From positions 124,001 through 188,000 of the forward strand of contig JAGQRW010000004.1 in the NCBI GenBank assembly GCA_020425085.1: a stretch of DNA of 64,000 nt, read 5' to 3'. Made by a program: the position numbers and the translations under genes. The notes under the pieces were generated by a model. It was not told where the DNA came from and made no database searches. It worked only from the letters and a program-made list of their open reading frames with translations. The stretch is from Paracoccaceae bacterium. Its GTDB lineage: Bacteria; Pseudomonadota; Alphaproteobacteria; Rhodobacterales; Rhodobacteraceae. The first letter of the stretch is position 1. The number at the start of each line of letters is the position of its first letter. Positions 1 through 10,137 of the stretch are shown here, in pieces.

Positions 1-1700
1 GCATTGGATGTCATGCCCAGCAGCCGACGATAATCGGCTGAAAGCTCGGCATCGGAAATCACGAACTGGCGGCCATCGCTATCTGGCGTATCGACAACGA
101 TCACTTCGGCCCCTTCTTGCGTTGCGCGTGCCAATGCGCTGGCCATGTCTTCGTGCGGGTCCGCGGCTGCATAGAGGCACAGTCGGGCGCCGGGAACCGC
201 CGCCTTGCCCGCCTCGTCCGGAACACCAAGCAGCCGTTGCTCACCACCCAGCGTGATGACGGTGCCGTCGATACCGCTTGCCGCCGTGGTCCTGATGGCC
301 GGCACGGAAACCATCACATCCGCAACCGTGCGCGCGGGCAACAAACTTGACGGATAGCTTTCCGGCAGGTTGCGACCGCGCCGCAGAAGCTTGAGGTTAT
401 AGATGCTCGGCTTGCAGATCGCCTGACGCACCAGCCAGGCAACGCTGGTGCCGAGCATGACGGGAACAACAACGGCGCTGTCGCCCGACATCTCGGTCAG
501 CATCACGATCGAGGCGAAGAACGCGCCGGTCGTGGCGCCCGCCATCGCCGCCATTCCGACCAGCGCAAAAATCGGAACCCGCACCCCGAGACCGGGGAAC
601 ATTGCCTCGATAAGCAGTCCGACACCGGCGCCAAGGCACCCGCCCATCACCAGCGATGGTGAAAAGATTCCACCCGAACCACCAAATCCGATGGTCATGC
701 AGGTGGCCGTCAGTTTCAGCGCGGCGAGTGTCAGCAAAAGCAGCGGATCAGAAAGTGCGCCGTTGAGGATATCCATGATCGTGGCATAGCCCACACCTTC
801 GACATAATAGTGGCCGGTCCTTGCCTGAACAGCGAACAGAAGCCCCCCCACCACCGCCATGCCAAGCGCATTGCGGATATATTCGTTTAGGGGGATCCGC
901 TCGATCAGGTCTTCGGCCCAGTAGACACCCCGGATGAACAGGATCGAAAACAGGCCGACGATGACACCAAGGGTTGCAAAGGCCAGAAAAACATAGACCG
1001 GTTCGTTCACATAGTCCGGCCATTGGAGCGAAGGCACGTTGAAACTCGGCTGCGGCCCCATCAGCAGCCTGCCGACGAAACTTGCCGCGACAACAGCCAG
1101 AGCCACCAGCCCGATCGAGCGCGCATTGAGCCGAAGCAGAAAAAGCTCTACCGCGAACAGCACACCCCCCAAAGGGGCGTTGAAGGTGGCAGCAATGCCC
1201 GCGCCGGCACCGGCTGCCAATAATATGGTCCGGTCGCCCCGGCCAACCCCAAGAATGCCACCCACGAGCGATCCGAATGCGGACCCGATCTGCACGATCG
1301 GCCCCTCGCGCCCGGCCGAGCCGCCCGAGCCGATGGTGATGGACGACGCCAGCGCCTTCACCAGCACGACGATCGGCCTGATGTGTGCGCCCTTGTAATA
1401 GATCGCATCCAGCACCTCTGGAACGCCATGCCCCTTGGCCTCGGGCGCAAAGTTGCGCACCATCCAGGTCACGGCCAGCGCCGCCACCGGCAGCGCGACC
1501 AGAGGAAGCCAGACAGGGCTGGTCGCATCCGTGTGCACATTCGCATCATAAGTGCCCGACACAGACTGGCGAAAAGACAGGTTGTGGAAAAAACCAATCA
1601 GGATCCGAAAGATGAAGGCACCGAATCCGCCCACGATTCCCACCAGGATAGCCACAAGGGCCAGCCAGTGCAGGGCCGGGCGTCTGGTATCCGGTGCCAT
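1..1700 (-). CDS. ClC-family chloride channel/antiporter with C-terminal CBS region (partial)
   Basis: The reading frame stays open from the left edge of the window to about 1760, so the C-terminus is missing. It encodes a polytopic ClC-type anion transporter of the inner membrane. The three anion-pathway motifs of the family are visible: GHGVP near residue 89, GREGP near residue 129 with the gating glutamate, and GIFSP near residue 340. The gating glutamate suits a proton-coupled Cl-/H+ exchanger, although channels also carry it. After the last membrane segments comes a CBS-like stretch beginning TVADVM near residue 455. The start is uncertain: ATG at 1700 is used here, with in-frame GTG codons at 1745 and 1760, and none has a clear ribosome binding site. 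It lies just downstream of the efflux lipoprotein gene on the same strand. Confidence 0.85.
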   Translation of the reverse strand, partial: MAPDTRRPALHWLALVAILVGIVGGFGAFIFRILIGFFHNLSFRQSVSGTYDANVHTDATSPVWLPLVALPVAALAVTWMVRNFAPEAKGHGVPEVLDAIYYKGAHIRPIVVLVKALASSITIGSGGSAGREGPIVQIGSAFGSLVGGILGVGRGDRTILLAAGAGAGIAATFNAPLGGVLFAVELFLLRLNARSIGLVALAVVAASFVGRLLMGPQPSFNVPSLQWPDYVNEPVYVFLAFATLGVIVGLFSILFIRGVYWAEDLIERIPLNEYIRNALGMAVVGGLLFAVQARTGHYYVEGVGYATIMDILNGALSDPLLLLTLAALKLTATCMTIGFGGSGGIFSPSLVMGGCLGAGVGLLIEAMFPGLGVRVPIFALVGMAAMAGATTGAFFASIVMLTEMSGDSAVVVPVMLGTSVAWLVRQAICKPSIYNLKLLRRGRNLPESYPSSLLPARTVADVMVSVPAIRTTAASGIDGTVITLGGEQRLLGVPDEAGKAAVPGARLCLYAAADPHEDMASALARATQEGAEVIVVDTPDSDGRQFVISDAELSADYRRLLGMTSN

Positions 1701-1781
1701 GGCGGGTTGGCGCGCGGTTTCGGGAAGATCAGACAGTTCGGACACTCCGTCGAAGTTCACATTCGTTGCGATACACAGCGT

Positions 1782-3131
1782 TCAACGTTCGACCGCCCAA
1801 CCGCTTCCTGAAGCGACCTGAAGCGACAGCCAGTTCGAGGCCGCCTGCTGAAGCGCCCCGGCAAGCGCCATGCGCGATTGCGTGACGCTCTGGGTTGCGT
1901 TGATGAAATCGGTCAGGGGCGATGCCCCCTGTTCATAGGCGGACTTTGTCAGTTCAAGCACGCGCCGATTGGAATCGACCACGGCGCGCAGTCGTGCAAC
2001 TTGCCGCATGGAGGCGCTGAGCGCGCTTTGCGCCGTCTGCACGTCCTGAGCGGCCGAAAGAACAGTGCTCCGCCAGGCGATTTCAGCCTGCTCGGCGGTT
2101 GCAATCGCCGCCTGTCGATTCCCACGCAGGCTTTGCTGATTGAAGATCGGCAGCGAAAATGCCGGACCAAAGGCGAAGGTATTTGCGGCAGTCGAGGTGG
2201 AAATCGTACCCGACAACGCCAAGGAGGGGTATAGCGCCGCCTCGGAAACACCGACCCCTGCAATGGCCGCGGCATAGGACCGTTCGGCTGCCAGAATGTC
2301 GGGGCGGTTGCGCAATAGCTCGGCGGGAACGCCAATGGCTGGCCGGGTCCGCGCCAGCGGTTGGGGTGCGCCGCGTTGCAAGGTCTTGAGAAGCGGTCCG
2401 GCCGGTTCTGCCAGAAGCGTTGCAATGCCGAAAACGCTGGCCTCGAATTTGCTTTCGAGATCTGGCAACTGCGCGATTACCTGGTCAAGCGCGGCCTGCG
2501 CCTGCGCGACCTGAAGCTCGGCGACCGCGCCGACATCGAATTCGTCCTGGACGATTTTGCGCAACTCCTGCTGGCTTTTTATGGCCTGGCGCGTAAGTTC
2601 CAGCGATTCCTGCGCGTAGCGCATGTCGATATAGGTTCCGACCAGGGTCGACAGGTAGGCCAACCGTGCGGTGCCGACATCGTATTCTGCCGCCTGCAAA
2701 CCGGCGCGAGCCTGTTGCTGACCACGGTGGAGGCCGCCGAACAGATCCAACACATACGTTGCATTGACGGTTGCCGATTGCATGGTCGTTGCTGGCCCGA
2801 TTTTGGGTTCCTGCCGGGTTTGAGAGGCGCTGAGGCTGCTGTTTTGCTGGTTGGCCGCTCCGCTGGCGGCAAGTCGGCCCTGCGCGACCCGAACCGCCGC
2901 AAGTGCCGATTGCAGGCTGAGGTTTCGCGACAGGCCGCGTTCAACCAGGATGTCAAGCTGACGATCATTCAGATCGCGCCACCAGCGCCGCTGGTTCACC
3001 TGGCCGATCTCGGTCGATGATCCGCCTTCGAAACGCTCGCTCAATGAAATCATCGGCGCCTTGTAATCCGGCCCCACCGAACACCCGACCAAAGCAAGGG
3101 CAAGATATCCACTGATAATTTGTCGCTGCAT
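1782..3131 (-). CDS. RND efflux outer-membrane factor lipoprotein (NodT/OprM type)
   Basis: This 449-residue protein is an outer-membrane channel of the TolC superfamily that would dock onto the adaptor and RND pump encoded divergently next door. The N-terminus is a short lipoprotein signal with lipobox LVGC, placing the lipidated cysteine at residue 17, followed by SVGPDYKAP, the usual start of NodT-type factors. Two long alpha-helical, Ala/Gln-rich repeats follow, for example the stretch with ELQVAQAQAALDQV, matching the two OEP domains. Length is normal for the family. A purine-rich AGGAAAGG lies just upstream of the ATG. Substrate cannot be told from sequence. Confidence 0.93.
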   Translation of the reverse strand: MQRQIISGYLALALVGCSVGPDYKAPMISLSERFEGGSSTEIGQVNQRRWWRDLNDRQLDILVERGLSRNLSLQSALAAVRVAQGRLAASGAANQQNSSLSASQTRQEPKIGPATTMQSATVNATYVLDLFGGLHRGQQQARAGLQAAEYDVGTARLAYLSTLVGTYIDMRYAQESLELTRQAIKSQQELRKIVQDEFDVGAVAELQVAQAQAALDQVIAQLPDLESKFEASVFGIATLLAEPAGPLLKTLQRGAPQPLARTRPAIGVPAELLRNRPDILAAERSYAAAIAGVGVSEAALYPSLALSGTISTSTAANTFAFGPAFSLPIFNQQSLRGNRQAAIATAEQAEIAWRSTVLSAAQDVQTAQSALSASMRQVARLRAVVDSNRRVLELTKSAYEQGASPLTDFINATQSVTQSRMALAGALQQAASNWLSLQVASGSGWAVER

Positions 3132-3208
3132 GATGGCCTTTCCTGTGCCGGCAATCGCGAATTGCCAAACCTCATGCGGCTTCGTCTTTTCGCGTTCTTG
3201 GCGTAAAC

Positions 3209-3224
3209 CTTACTTTATTGTAAG
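3209..3224. promoter_or_regulatory. Possible operator/promoter between divergent efflux genes
   Basis: A small inverted repeat, CTTAC-N6-GTAAG, lies in the 135-bp space between the divergent outer-membrane factor gene and the adaptor gene. It sits in an AT-rich patch between a possible -35 (TTGGCG at 3198-3203) and a weak -10 position (3221-3226) for the plus-strand operon. Such placement is typical of TetR or MarR operators. No regulator gene is adjacent inside the window, so the assignment is tentative. Confidence 0.3.
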
Positions 3225-3266
3225 TTGCATTCAACACGGTAGTTCGCGCTAAGTCTAGGAATCTGA

Positions 3267-4523
3267 ATGTATTGCTCGCACGGTTTTTGCATGGCTTTTT
3301 CATCCTTTGTCACAAAGCGGCATGAGCGCAAGTCGTCCGGCACGACAGGGCGCGCGCTGTTCCTGTCAGGCCTCCTGCTTTTGGTCGGGGGCGCGGGCTT
3401 GGCGGTTGCACAGCCGAAGACATCGGCGGCTGCGGCCAACACACCGGAAATCACCGCGCCGGCAGTGACCGTCGCAACCGTTGAAAAGCAGACCTTCGTG
3501 GCGCGCGCCGCCTTGTCGGGATCGGTCACGCCGCGCTGGCAGGTTTCGGTCCTGCCGCTGATTGGCGGCTATCAGGTCAAAGAACTGCTCGTCGATATCG
3601 GTGACAAGATCACAGCGGGGGAAACGCTTGCGCTGCTGGATGACTCCACGCTCCAGGCGTCGTTGACCCAGGCAAAGGCCCAGGCCGAGGTCGCCCGGTT
3701 CGCCATCGAACAGGCTCAAGACCAGATCAGCTCGACGCAGGCACAGGCGGATGAGGCAGGTTTGATTCTCAAGCGTACCGAGTCACTTGTCACAGCCGGT
3801 TCAACGTCGCAGCAAACCCTGGATCAGGCTCGAGCGACCAGCAACAGCGCACAGGCAAGCCTTGCATCGGCCCGCGCCGCACTGGCTTCGGCTCAGGCGC
3901 AGCAGACACAGGCCCAAGCGGCACACGATATCGCCGCATTGAACCTGTCACATGCGGTCATAAAAGCACCGGTCGCGGGGATCATCGCTGAAAGAAACAT
4001 CGATCTCGGCGATGTTTCCGCACTGACCGGCACGCCCGCCTTCGTGATTTACCGAAACGGTGAGCTGGAAATTGTGGCCAATGTCATAGAGACCGACCTG
4101 CACGCTGTCACGGCAGGCGATGCCGTCACCCTGACGGTATCGGGGCTGCCGCCCGGCACCGGCAAGGTGCGCCTGGTGGCGCCGACGGTGAACGCCACTT
4201 CGCGCCTCGGCACGGTCTATATCACACCGAAGGACATTGCCGGCCTCAGGTCGGGGCTGTTCGCGGGGGGCTGGATCACCACCGACCAGCGCGAAGGCGT
4301 CGGCGTGCCGCCTTCGGCCATCCAGACCGACAAGGACGGCGATTTCGTGCTGGTGGTAACCAATGGGACCGTTCATCGAACACCGGTGCAGGTGGGGACA
4401 TTCTGGAACGGTTTGCGCGAGATCATCAAAGGGCTTGACGCCGGGCAGATCGTGGTCGCGCGGGCGGGTGCGTTCTTTTCTGACGGCAATCGAGTCACGC
4501 CCATCACGGCGAAAACCAAATGA
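3267..4523 (+). CDS. RND efflux periplasmic adaptor (HlyD/MFP family)
   Basis: This 418-residue membrane fusion protein bridges the RND pump and the outer-membrane channel. The N-terminus has positively charged residues and then a hydrophobic signal/anchor at about residues 31-49. A biotinyl-lipoyl-like half motif (VDIGDKITAGETLALLDD) comes next, then an Ala/Gln-rich coiled-coil hairpin at about 120-215, the second lipoyl half with IKAPVAGIIAERNIDLGD, and a beta-barrel domain. AGGA seven bases before the ATG supports the start at 3267. The stop overlaps the pump gene's start in an ATGA tetranucleotide, so the two are translationally coupled. Confidence 0.93.
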   Translation: MYCSHGFCMAFSSFVTKRHERKSSGTTGRALFLSGLLLLVGGAGLAVAQPKTSAAAANTPEITAPAVTVATVEKQTFVARAALSGSVTPRWQVSVLPLIGGYQVKELLVDIGDKITAGETLALLDDSTLQASLTQAKAQAEVARFAIEQAQDQISSTQAQADEAGLILKRTESLVTAGSTSQQTLDQARATSNSAQASLASARAALASAQAQQTQAQAAHDIAALNLSHAVIKAPVAGIIAERNIDLGDVSALTGTPAFVIYRNGELEIVANVIETDLHAVTAGDAVTLTVSGLPPGTGKVRLVAPTVNATSRLGTVYITPKDIAGLRSGLFAGGWITTDQREGVGVPPSAIQTDKDGDFVLVVTNGTVHRTPVQVGTFWNGLREIIKGLDAGQIVVARAGAFFSDGNRVTPITAKTK

Positions 4524-7500
4524 ACTTTTCCACCTGGTCGATCCGCAATCCCATCCCGCCGATCGCGTTCTTCGCCTTCATGTGCGTGCTGGGCATCTTC
4601 GGGTTCCGCAACCTTGCAATCACGCAGTTTCCCGATGTTGATGTTCCGGTCGTAACGATCAGCGTCGGACAGATCGGTGCCGGACCGACCGAGATCGCAA
4701 ACGGCATAGTCCTGCCGATCGAAACCGCGCTGACGACGGTTGCCGGAATCGACCACGTCACCTCGACCGCGACCGACGGCCTGGCAAACATTACGGTGCA
4801 ATTCCTTTTCTCGGTCGATCCGCTGACGGCACTGAACAATGTGAAGGATGCAGTAACCAGCGTTCAGGCGAACCTTCCGCAAGGCATCACCGCGCCGCGT
4901 GTCACCCAGTTGACATTCACCGGCCGGCCGGTACTGACCTATGCCGTAACCGACCCCTCGCAATCGGTCGAGGATCTGTCCCATTTCATCGACACCACCG
5001 TTTCCCACACCCTTTCGGTTGCGGGCGCGGTGGGCAATGTCAGCCGTATCGGCGGTGCAAGTGCAACCATCAATGTCGATCTGAAGCCCGACCGGCTTCT
5101 GGCGTTCGGGATCACGATTTCGGATGTGAACGCCCAGTTGCTCGCCGCCAACATCAATCTTGGTGCCGGGTCCGGCAGTATCGGCGGTCAGCAACTGGCA
5201 ATCCAGTCGCTGGGCAGCGCCGCATCTGTCAATGATCTTGCCGCAACACCGATCCAGTTGCCCGGGGGTCAGGTTATCCGGCTGAGCGACATCGCCAGCG
5301 TGACCGAAGGCACGCCCGACCTTACCACATTCGCAATGTTCAACGGCCAGCCCGTGGTGGCCTTCGGGGTCTACCGCGCCACCGGTGCCAGCGATCTGGT
5401 TGCCGCCAACAACGCACAGGCAGCGCTGGCCGGGCTGAAGGAAAGTCACCCCTCCACCACCTTTGCCCTGATCGACAACACGACCGATTTCACGACCGGA
5501 AACTACAAGTCCGCGATGGAAACCCTTTATGAAGGTGCCGCGTTGGCGGTGATCGTGGTCTTTCTTTTCCTGCGCGACTGGCGCGCAACGCTGATCACGG
5601 CCATCGCGCTGCCGTTGTCCATCGTTCCGACCTTTTTCGTGATGGATGCGCTCGGCTTTTCGCTCAACACTGTCTCGCTTCTCGGGATCACGCTGGTGAC
5701 TGGGATCCTTGTCGATGATGCCATCGTCGAGATCGAGAACGTCGCGCGGCATCTGTCCATGGGTCGGCCCGCCTATGAGGCCGCCAAGGAAGCTGCCATC
5801 GAAATCAGCACCACCGTCATCGCCATCAGCAGCACGATCATCGCGGTCTTTACCCCGGTCAGCTTTCTTTCGGGAATTGCGGGCCAGTATTTCAAGCAAT
5901 TCGGGCTGACAGTTGCCGTGGCAGTATTCTTTTCGCTTCTTGTCGCCCGATTGATCACCCCGATGCTTGCCGCCTATTTTCTACATGACCGGCCGAACCC
6001 GAATCATGAACGCGAGGGCACGGTGATGCGCCGCTATCAGGCCGCCCTGACCTGGACCTTGCAACATCGACTGGTCACTCTGCTGGCGGGTGCGCTGATA
6101 TTCGGCCTCTCGATCTATTCGGCAACCCTGCTTCCGACCGAGTTCGTTCCGAAATCCGATACCGGACGCTCGGTCGTGATGGCGCAGCTACCGCCGGGAA
6201 CGACGCTGGACGAGGCCCGAGCGACGGCGAGGGAAATTTCCAGCGTCATCCGCCAGATCCCCGAGGTGCAGACCGTGTTCGTCAACGCCACCTCGCTGAC
6301 GGCGGCGACCATCGGTGTCAATTACGGGCCCAAGGACAGCCGTGCGCGGACATCCTACGCTATCATCAACCAGATGCGAACGCTGCTGGCAGGCGTACCG
6401 GACGTTCAGGCCTATGTCGCCTCCGGACAGGGCCAGCGCGACCTGACGGTCAATGTCGTGGGCGATACAGTGGCCGATGCCGCAGCCGCGGCGCGCACTC
6501 TGGTCGAACAGATGCACAGCTTGCCTTCGGTGGTGGCACCGGCATCAAACGCGGCGCTGGTGCGTCCGGAACTCGATATCACGCCAAAGCCAACCCTGGC
6601 GGCTGCGTTCAACGTCTCGGCGTCGAGCCTGGCACAGGCGATCGAAATCGCCACTTCGGGTGCCAATGGCAACAATGCACCGCAATATGCGCTCGGTGAC
6701 CGGTTGGTGCCGGTGCTGGTGCGACTGGATGTCGGCCAGCGCAACGATCTTTCGACACTTGGCAATCTGCGGCTACCGGTCGGAAATGGCGCCACCTCCG
6801 TGCCGCTGGCGGTGGTTGCCGATCTGACGATCTCGTCCGGCCCCGAACAGGTGGTGCGCTACGATGGCCGCTACCTTACCGAGGTGGACGCCGATCTGGC
6901 AGACAACGCGGTCGAAGGCGCGACGCTTGACGCGATCAACAACCTGCCGATCGCCCGCGCCATGCCCGCCGGGACCGCAATCCTGCCGGGCGGCGACACC
7001 GAAGTGACCAACGATATCTTCTCAGGCTTTGCGCTGGCGATGGTGACGGGGGTCATGCTGGTCTATGTGGTTCTGGTCCTGCTTTTCAACAGCTTCCTGA
7101 CGCCGTTCTCGGTGCTTTTGTCGCTGCCACTGGCCATTGGCGGTGCCATCTTCGCGCTTTATCTCAATGGCTCGGCGATTGGCATGCCGGTCGTCATCGG
7201 CTTCCTGATGTTGATGGGAATCGTGGCCAAGAACGCAATCATGCTGGTCGAGTTCGCAGTCGAGGGCGTCGCGCGCGGCGTCGAACGGGCCGAGGCAATC
7301 CGCGATGCGGCCCGCAAGCGCGCACGCCCGATCGTCATGACCACCATCGCAATGACAGCCGGGATGTTGCCATCAGCACTTGCGCTTGGCGATGGCGGAG
7401 AGTTCCGCGCGCCGATGGCCATTGCCGTGATCGGTGGCCTGATCTTGTCAACGGTGCTTTCGCTGGTGTTCGTGCCATCAGTCTTCAGCGCAATCCTCGG

Positions 7501-7582
7501 GATGCGCGACAAGCTTGCGCCGCTGGCCATCCGTTTCCTGGGAATCAACAAGCCAAACGAGAATGGCAACTCACAGGTCTAG
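4520..7582 (+). CDS. RND efflux pump inner-membrane transporter (AcrB/HAE1-like)
   Basis: This 1020-residue protein is a proton-driven RND exporter of the hydrophobe/amphiphile efflux type. It has the family's twofold layout: TM1 near residues 10-28, a large periplasmic loop, a TM2-6 bundle, a second loop and TM8-12. The proton-relay residues can be seen: the Asp-Asp pair in GILVDDAIVEIENV and the TM10 lysine in GIVAKNAIMLVEFA. The gene begins inside the adaptor's stop codon (ATGA) and ends in a CTAG shared with the convergent MFS gene. Exported compounds cannot be inferred. Confidence 0.95.
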   Translation: MNFSTWSIRNPIPPIAFFAFMCVLGIFGFRNLAITQFPDVDVPVVTISVGQIGAGPTEIANGIVLPIETALTTVAGIDHVTSTATDGLANITVQFLFSVDPLTALNNVKDAVTSVQANLPQGITAPRVTQLTFTGRPVLTYAVTDPSQSVEDLSHFIDTTVSHTLSVAGAVGNVSRIGGASATINVDLKPDRLLAFGITISDVNAQLLAANINLGAGSGSIGGQQLAIQSLGSAASVNDLAATPIQLPGGQVIRLSDIASVTEGTPDLTTFAMFNGQPVVAFGVYRATGASDLVAANNAQAALAGLKESHPSTTFALIDNTTDFTTGNYKSAMETLYEGAALAVIVVFLFLRDWRATLITAIALPLSIVPTFFVMDALGFSLNTVSLLGITLVTGILVDDAIVEIENVARHLSMGRPAYEAAKEAAIEISTTVIAISSTIIAVFTPVSFLSGIAGQYFKQFGLTVAVAVFFSLLVARLITPMLAAYFLHDRPNPNHEREGTVMRRYQAALTWTLQHRLVTLLAGALIFGLSIYSATLLPTEFVPKSDTGRSVVMAQLPPGTTLDEARATAREISSVIRQIPEVQTVFVNATSLTAATIGVNYGPKDSRARTSYAIINQMRTLLAGVPDVQAYVASGQGQRDLTVNVVGDTVADAAAAARTLVEQMHSLPSVVAPASNAALVRPELDITPKPTLAAAFNVSASSLAQAIEIATSGANGNNAPQYALGDRLVPVLVRLDVGQRNDLSTLGNLRLPVGNGATSVPLAVVADLTISSGPEQVVRYDGRYLTEVDADLADNAVEGATLDAINNLPIARAMPAGTAILPGGDTEVTNDIFSGFALAMVTGVMLVYVVLVLLFNSFLTPFSVLLSLPLAIGGAIFALYLNGSAIGMPVVIGFLMLMGIVAKNAIMLVEFAVEGVARGVERAEAIRDAARKRARPIVMTTIAMTAGMLPSALALGDGGEFRAPMAIAVIGGLILSTVLSLVFVPSVFSAILGMRDKLAPLAIRFLGINKPNENGNSQV

Positions 7583-8997
7583 CGTCCCGGCAGAACCTCG
7601 TTGCCCGCGGTCAATGACAAACGGGCAAACCAGACGTTCGACAGAAGCGACAGAAACGCCAGCAGGCCGAACACGGCCGGAAAATGTGACATGCTGAGGG
7701 CCTGCCCGCCGGTCAGTGCCTGCATCACTTCAAGGCCAAAAGCGGCGATGGTGATGGCGATCGAGGCTGTGAGCTGCCGCGAGGCGGAATTGAAACTGGT
7801 CGCGCTGGACATCTCGGTAACACCGATTTCCGAGTAAGACATCGAGTTGAGCGCGGTGAATTGCAGCGACCGGCACACGCCGCCGAGAAACAGGACAGAA
7901 ACCATGACGACATAGGGCGTTTGTACTGTGAACGCCGCAGGCGCGAGGAGGAATGCCGCGGAAAGGACCGAATTCCCGATCAGGGCGCGCCGGAACCCGA
8001 ACCTTTGCAGCAGTGGTGCTGCAATGAACTTCATCGCCAGCGCGCCCGCACCCGAGGCGAGCGTCAGCAGACCGGACTGAAAGGCCGTCAAACCGAACCC
8101 TATCTGGAAAAGCAGCGGCAGGATGAACGGGTTGGCCCCGGTTCCAAAGCGGAAAAACGCGCCGCCGATCGCGCTGATCCGAAATGTCGGATACCGCAAA
8201 AGGCGCAGATCGACCAACGGGTTGGTAATGACTAACGAATGCCGGATATATGCGATGGTCAGGATCGCCCCGAGGCCGGTGATCGCGGCAAGCAGCAGCG
8301 GCGATGCAAGGCCAAGACCGGCAGAGGTGCCCCCCGAAAGAAACAGCGCCAGCCCCGGCCCAAGCAGCCAGAATCCCGCCGCATCGAACCGCGCAACCGG
8401 GGTCGGAGGAACCTTTGGAATGAAGACGGTAACCAGAAACAACCCAAGTGCCGCGACCGGCACATTGATCCAGAAAATCCACCGCCAGTCGAAATAGGTC
8501 GTAATGAAACCACCCAGCGGCGGCCCCAGAACCGGCCCAATCAACGCCGGAATGGTCAACCAGGCCAGCGCATCGACCAGCCCGGCCTTCGGCACGGACC
8601 GCAGCACGATCAGCCGGGCGACCGGCGCCATCATCGCGCCGCCAAGACCCTGAAAAGCGCGCGCCAGCACCAACTGGCCCAGCGAAGAACAGATCGCACA
8701 GGCAATCGAACCCGCCGCGAAAGTGACAATCGCCAGCCGGAACACCCGCCGCGCCCCGAACCTGTCGGCAGCCCAGCCCGAGGCCGGGATGAACACCGCC
8801 AAGGCGAGCAGATAGGTCGTCAGTGCCAGTTTCAGGTGAATCGGATCAGTCCCGAGGTCGCGCGCGATCTGCGGCAGCGAGGTCGAGATCACGCTGGAAT
8901 CGATATTTTCCATCATCAGAGCGGTTGCCACGATCAACGGCGTCGAACGCTTGTGCCACATACCGCTGATTTTGCCGCCGCGCATTTGCCAAAACAT
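7579..8997 (-). CDS. MFS drug-type exporter, DHA2 (14-TM) family
   Basis: This is a major facilitator protein of about 472 residues with many hydrophobic segments. Motif A is present (GWAADRFGARRVF), as is a motif C-like GPVLGPPLGG in TM5, which marks proton-coupled antiporters. The early DSSVISTSLPQIARDLG sequence is typical of DHA2/EmrB-like exporters. GAGGAA lies about seven bases before ATG 8997, which favours that start over an in-frame ATG at 9030. The gene converges on the RND pump gene and the two stop codons overlap. Substrate is unknown. Confidence 0.88.
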   Translation of the reverse strand: MFWQMRGGKISGMWHKRSTPLIVATALMMENIDSSVISTSLPQIARDLGTDPIHLKLALTTYLLALAVFIPASGWAADRFGARRVFRLAIVTFAAGSIACAICSSLGQLVLARAFQGLGGAMMAPVARLIVLRSVPKAGLVDALAWLTIPALIGPVLGPPLGGFITTYFDWRWIFWINVPVAALGLFLVTVFIPKVPPTPVARFDAAGFWLLGPGLALFLSGGTSAGLGLASPLLLAAITGLGAILTIAYIRHSLVITNPLVDLRLLRYPTFRISAIGGAFFRFGTGANPFILPLLFQIGFGLTAFQSGLLTLASGAGALAMKFIAAPLLQRFGFRRALIGNSVLSAAFLLAPAAFTVQTPYVVMVSVLFLGGVCRSLQFTALNSMSYSEIGVTEMSSATSFNSASRQLTASIAITIAAFGLEVMQALTGGQALSMSHFPAVFGLLAFLSLLSNVWFARLSLTAGNEVLPGR

Positions 8998-9310
8998 GCG
9001 ATGTTCCTCAGCTTTCCCTGTCCCGGACAAAGCCTTTGCCGCACAGTCGCGTCAAGTCGAGATGTATGACTTTGCCAAGATGCAAGGCTGCGATAAACGC
9101 AAGTTGATCATGGGGTGCAGGTCAGCCGTGCAGATGAAACAAATGGCCTCGCCCGCCATGCCTCTGCGTGAAATGACGTGGTTGTGGACTTCGGTGCGAA
9201 CTGAAGCCAAGGTTTCTTGTAAGCACTGATTCCCTTCTGCCTCTGCCAGGGGGCTGCCGAACAGGACAGGTGGTCGTTTTGACGTTGAAATCAACAACCG
9301 AATTCATGGC

Positions 9311-9934
9311 ATGAAGCAATCCATCCCGCACCCGCACTTCCTGTTGTTCGCGTTCGCGCTGGTGTTGCTCACACCGTTTGCGTGCTGGAAATTGGGATTG
9401 AGTTTCGGAGTTCTGGTCGGATTCGACGGTGCCGCGCTTATCTTCCTGGCTTCGGCACTTTTTTCCATGCGTGGAACCGATCCGGTCAAGATGCGCGACC
9501 GCGCGCAACTCTATGATGCCCAACCCATTTGGCTGTTCGCCATCACGATGGCGGTTCTGGCAATCGTCCTGATTGCCGTTACGGTTGAGACCAATGGAAA
9601 AGGCGCGCCGGTAGAGACCAAGATCACACCGCTGGCAACGCTGGCGATAGCCTGGTTCTTCAGCAATATGGTATTCGCCCTGCATTATGCCCACATGTAT
9701 TACCGCAACAGCAACGGACAGGACGCGGGCGGGCTGGAACTGCCGGATGGAGAACCACCGACCTATATCGACTTTTGCTATTTTTCCTTTGTCATCGGCA
9801 TGACGTTCCAGGTGTCCGACATCGACATCACGTCGCGTGACATCCGCGCTGCAAGCCTTGTCCATTCGCTGATTGCGTTCTTTTTCAACGTCGGCGTCAT
9901 TGCCCTGAGCGTGAATATCGTGGCGGGCAACTGA
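9311..9934 (+). CDS. DUF1345 membrane protein
   Basis: This 207-residue protein has about five hydrophobic segments: roughly 9-27, 32-52, 75-97, 111-134 and 183-203. The block YFSFVIGMTFQVSDIDITSR is the signature of DUF1345 proteins. The family's function is not known. The gene is divergent from the MFS exporter across a 310-bp space in which I see no further gene, and it appears to be transcribed alone. Confidence 0.85.
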   Translation: MKQSIPHPHFLLFAFALVLLTPFACWKLGLSFGVLVGFDGAALIFLASALFSMRGTDPVKMRDRAQLYDAQPIWLFAITMAVLAIVLIAVTVETNGKGAPVETKITPLATLAIAWFFSNMVFALHYAHMYYRNSNGQDAGGLELPDGEPPTYIDFCYFSFVIGMTFQVSDIDITSRDIRAASLVHSLIAFFFNVGVIALSVNIVAGN

Positions 9935-10137
9935 AGCACGCCTTCGACACCGGTTCATCCACGGCGGGAACTGATATCTTCACCGGGTTTAGCGACATGG
10001 CGTCCAGCGCCTGAACAATTTGTAAATTTCACGTCAAGCCTGATCCAGGCAAAGCGGCAAATATCCTCACCACGAAACGAGGGGATACGCAAGCCAGCCG
10101 ACTCGTGTGTAACCTCAACCAAACGAAAGCAAAACCC

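Noticed and set aside
4373..5899. 508-codon open frame on the minus strand inside the efflux genes
   Set aside because: It is antisense to the adaptor end and the RND pump, is rich in Asp, Arg, Gly and His with no domain features, and the pump frame is well conserved. It is a high-G+C shadow.
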